NCBI GenBank assembly: GCA_033239125.1
Contig: BSWB01000002.1
Span: forward strand, 89,152,560-89,216,559
Direction of reading: 5' to 3'
Source of the DNA: Fagopyrum homotropicum
Lineage: Eukaryota > Streptophyta > Magnoliopsida > Caryophyllales > Polygonaceae
DNA: 64,000 bases
Part shown: positions 63,152-64,000 of the stretch, in pieces
Position numbering within the stretch: the first letter of the stretch is position 1
Layout: each line of letters starts with the position of its first letter
Made by a program: the position numbers and the translations under genes
The notes under the pieces: generated by a model
The model's input: only the letters and a program-made list of their open reading frames with translations
Database searches by the model: none
Told to the model about the DNA's origin: nothing

Positions 63152-64000
63152 TGATACGGTATTAGTCCGTGAATGAGTCGATCTAGGTACAATGATCCCG
63201 AATCCGGCTGAATGAGACGAATCCAGATGCGGAATGAAACGTGGATGGTGAATGGACGCAGGAAGGTGTAGAGAAGAACCAAAGAGAGTCAACGAAAGGA
63301 ACCAAGGCTGAAGAGCCAAAACCCCACTTCGTGAATGCCCTAGACCCGTCTCCAATACAACTTTACACTAGCTCCGGCTGGACTAGCAGAAAGAGGGACT
63401 CACGAAGGCTCGAAGCACCAATCCGAAGGCGGTTGACACGAACAAGCTCAACCAAGCAAACAACAGCAATGCCAACCAAAAACTCTCTTGTTCTTTGATT
63501 GATTTTGTGAATGATTACAAATGTAATTCTAAGCAATGAAATTAACGTACCTATTTAGCAGCTAAAAGAGGCTATATATAGACTCTTTTATCTAGACAAA
63601 AAAAAAAGAAAAGAAAACTAAAACATTAGTGGGAAGGTGGTAATAAGAGAGCTTCCTCTAATGTAGCTAACAACTTAACAAACAACTATTTCAGCATAAA
63701 AATAGGCTGACTTATTCAAGCATATTCTTGGAGTGAGCTGGACGTTTTTTTAAGAGCCAAAATGGACTATCCGAATGGGTTGAATTGTTCAACAGATCCA
63801 TGAGTGATTTGGATGGTTTTAAGAGCCCAAATGATGATCCAAATGAGGGAGCTGGTTACTCTCTTGGGCCTCCTTGAACGTGAGCAGCTTGCTATCCTCT
63901 TGGGCTGCCTTGGACGTGAGCAGTTGCCTCCCCTCTTGGGCTGCATTGGACGTGAGCAACAGCCTCCCTTGGGCTGCCTTGGACGTGAGCAGCTGCCTCC
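63152..64000 (-). repeat. D4 5' LTR, first 849 bp visible
   Basis: It aligns with 56704-57555 throughout. The window ends inside the 36-bp repeat region. Confidence 0.92.

Larger units (their letters stand above)
56704..64000 (-). mobile_element. D4: nearly intact CRM-like element, 5' LTR cut by window end
   Basis: 3' LTR 56704-57845, interior 57846-63151 and the first 849 bp of the 5' LTR. It is inserted in antisense direction in D3 gag after AGTGT (56699-56703). The gene is open apart from one single-base deletion. About 17 differences by eye over the 849 bp of LTR that can be compared suggest an older insertion than D2. Confidence 0.94.

Noticed and set aside
1..64000. Centromeric satellite or rRNA arrays suggested by the CRM-like elements
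   Set aside because: No array of 150-180-bp monomers or rRNA sequence is visible anywhere in the window.

Overview
The window is plant nuclear DNA, almost certainly a heterochromatic, transposon-dense part of a flowering-plant genome. It consists of nested retrotransposons: Ty3/gypsy elements on both strands, one plant L1-type LINE, one Ty1/copia-type LTR, a SINE and a MITE-like element. The primer-binding sites match plant initiator tRNA-Met. The only host-gene sequence I recognise is a broken N-terminal fragment of a xyloglucan 6-xylosyltransferase (XXT, GT34) gene at 34579-34774. I see no rRNA or tRNA gene, no CRISPR array, no satellite array and no intact host gene.

Names used here are local labels. 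A1, A2, B, D1-D4, E and F are related Ty3/gypsy elements. Their LTRs begin TGA and, where the end is visible, finish ATCA. Gag-Pol is one long frame wherever enough is visible, and its C-terminal tail, with a TRAxAK-like motif, is read into the 3' LTR; I infer a CRM-like chromovirus clade. C1 and C2 are a different chromovirus (Tekay-like) with a chromodomain-like C-terminus.

Layout. 1-3075: 3' half of A1 (+), inserted in E (+; 3076-4284), which sits in F (-; 4285-4790). 4791-5593: unassigned. 5594-11293: degenerate C2 (-). 11294-11679: AT-rich non-TE sequence. 11696-34237: one LINE (-) with a 16-bp target duplication on each side, itself containing D1 (12690-20426), a 537-bp tandem duplication, D2 (22092-29739), a MITE (30166-30350) and a SINE (34032-34198). 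34254-34774: promoter-like sequence and truncated XXT coding start. 34775 to about 37.5 kb: copia-type LTR plus non-coding AT-rich interior. About 37.7-54.6 kb: C1 (+), split by the non-autonomous element B (39625-52469), whose 3' LTR holds A2 (43751-51566). 54596-56703: D3 (+), cut in gag by D4 (-; 56704 to the window end).

Target duplications (TGTCC for D1, AATAG for D2, ATCAT for A2, 16 bp for the LINE and for the SINE) give a relative order of insertion. The LINE is old; D1, D2, the MITE and the SINE came later. C1 predates B, which predates A2; C1 predates D3, which predates D4. Most genes are disabled by stops or frameshifts. D2 has an open Pol but a dead Gag, D4 is broken by a single-base deletion, and A1 Pol is open as far as visible. 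The least ordinary items are B (gag-bearing, pol-deleted, exact 950-bp LTRs), the 36-bp coding repeats in D LTRs, the XXT fragment and the LINE/SINE/XXT history. I found nothing that I would call a new biological system.
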